NCBI GenBank assembly: GCA_000934455.1
Contig: KN886793.1
Location: forward strand, 67,813-131,812
DNA length: 64,000 nt
Reading direction: 5' to 3'
DNA from: Apostichopus parvimensis
Lineage: Eukaryota > Echinodermata > Holothuroidea > Aspidochirotida > Stichopodidae
The notes under the pieces are model-generated. The model was given only the letters and a program-made list of their open reading frames with translations, did no database searches and had not been told where the DNA came from. Below, piece after piece: positions 63,301-64,000 of this stretch. Both the position numbers and the translations under genes were made by a program. Each line of letters opens with the position of its first letter. Position 1 is the first letter of the stretch.

Positions 63301-64000
63301 AGAATTTACCAGTAAGGGGAATATTTTTCTCTGTAATGGAAAATGAAGACTTAATTTCATAAGTTGGAACTATTAGATAGAAAGATAAAAAATTCTTCTG
63401 TTCTGTACCAAGGATGTGGTTTTGCTTACAAGAGGTAGTAAAATATATGGGCAAAATATGTTGAGCTAGAAGACCCGTTTTTTTTTCTGATAAATAACAA
63501 GCAACAATGACTTTGATAATATCTGTCGTAAGTTAAATTAATATTTGCGTCTACGTTAGTGGTTAAGGGGATGGCAAAAGTGCTTTCATATTTTGCAAAA
63601 ATTATAATTTTTGTTTTTGAAATAATTTATTTCGAGGCTTGTTCTGGATGATTTATATAATCAATAAACTGATCATCAAGATCCATCTTGAAACTCATTC
63701 TTTTGTTTTTGTCTTTTACTTCTAAGTTGTCTCCAGATATTTTGCTTTTTTTTGACAACATATAAAGGGAAAAAAGAAGGGGAAAAAAGACTTTCTGAAG
63801 TAAATTATCTTGGTGTGCAATAAAACTAGTACCAATAAAAGAAAAAGGTGGATGATAGTTACTATTTGTCACAGATATTTTAACCAAGATTTTGTTTACA
63901 AGATTAGTATTTCATTTCTTTCATTTATTCATTCCAGTATAAACAAAAAATTTATAAAGAGGAGTCATAAAATATGTTAACTGGAAGAATAACTAATAAA
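60351..64000 (+). other. CDK5RAP2: CDK5RAP2-like 3'UTR and downstream DNA
   Basis: No coding region. AATAAA hexamers at 60822, 61073, 61099, 61175 and 63663 are candidate polyadenylation signals; the sequence alone does not choose among them. G-rich tract at 61898-61926 and a T-run at 60483-60505. Confidence 0.5.
63009..63036. repeat. (GA)n microsatellite
   Basis: cagagagagagagagagaga then agag, downstream of the CDK5RAP2-like gene. Confidence 0.85.

Noticed and set aside
1-64000. Search for retroviral, LTR, Polinton or other capsid-bearing elements and CRISPR arrays
   Set aside because: No integrase, reverse transcriptase, capsid or polymerase-like ORF was seen. The tandem repeats have adjoining units without unique spacers, and the genome is eukaryotic.

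Overview
The window is nuclear DNA from an invertebrate animal, most likely a deuterostome and possibly an echinoderm. It is AT-rich, has many small exons with GT-AG introns, dense short DNA transposons and tRNA-derived SINEs, and two proteins that align closely with their human counterparts. The species guess is inference; the gene calls rest on exon-by-exon translation with matching intron phases.

Two protein-coding genes lie head to head. On the minus strand, 7190 down to 3073, is a complete seven-coding-exon gene for the proteasome beta-2 subunit PSMB7 (274 aa, with its catalytic threonine, aspartate and lysine). On the plus strand, 10984 to 60350, is a complete 43-coding-exon gene for a centrosomal coiled-coil scaffold of the CDK5RAP2/myomegalin (centrosomin) family. 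Its minimal product is 2405 aa. It carries the gamma-tubulin-complex-activating CM1 motif near the N-terminus and a CM2-like C-terminus. All 43 exons join in one open frame.

Layout: 1-2600 is left flank with a palindromic MITE-like element and a 101-bp tandem repeat. 2615-7190 is PSMB7. 7191-10983 is a divergent intergenic region with three hAT-type MITEs and, in its last 300 bases, a cluster of palindromes, a YY1-like site and a TATA-like box. 11037-20130 is a 9.1-kb first intron with a transposon pair and a tandem duplication. 20131-60350 holds the remaining exons, with SINEs, MITEs and several minisatellites in the introns. 60351-64000 is 3'UTR and downstream DNA.

The most unusual structures belong to the CDK5RAP2-like gene. 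(1) An 81-bp (27-codon) minisatellite spans the end of exon 38, so that the exon tail, its splice donor and an RRLF motif are all repeated in frame; part of it is an assembly gap. (2) Seventeen consecutive phase-0 exons, five of them exactly 96 nt, encode repeated coiled-coil modules. (3) A single 2169-nt CpG-rich exon interrupts a gene made of tiny exons. (4) A second minisatellite begins at the splice donor of exon 7. PSMB7 and CDK5RAP2 also lie in the same band region in human (9q33), so their adjacency here may reflect ancient linkage.
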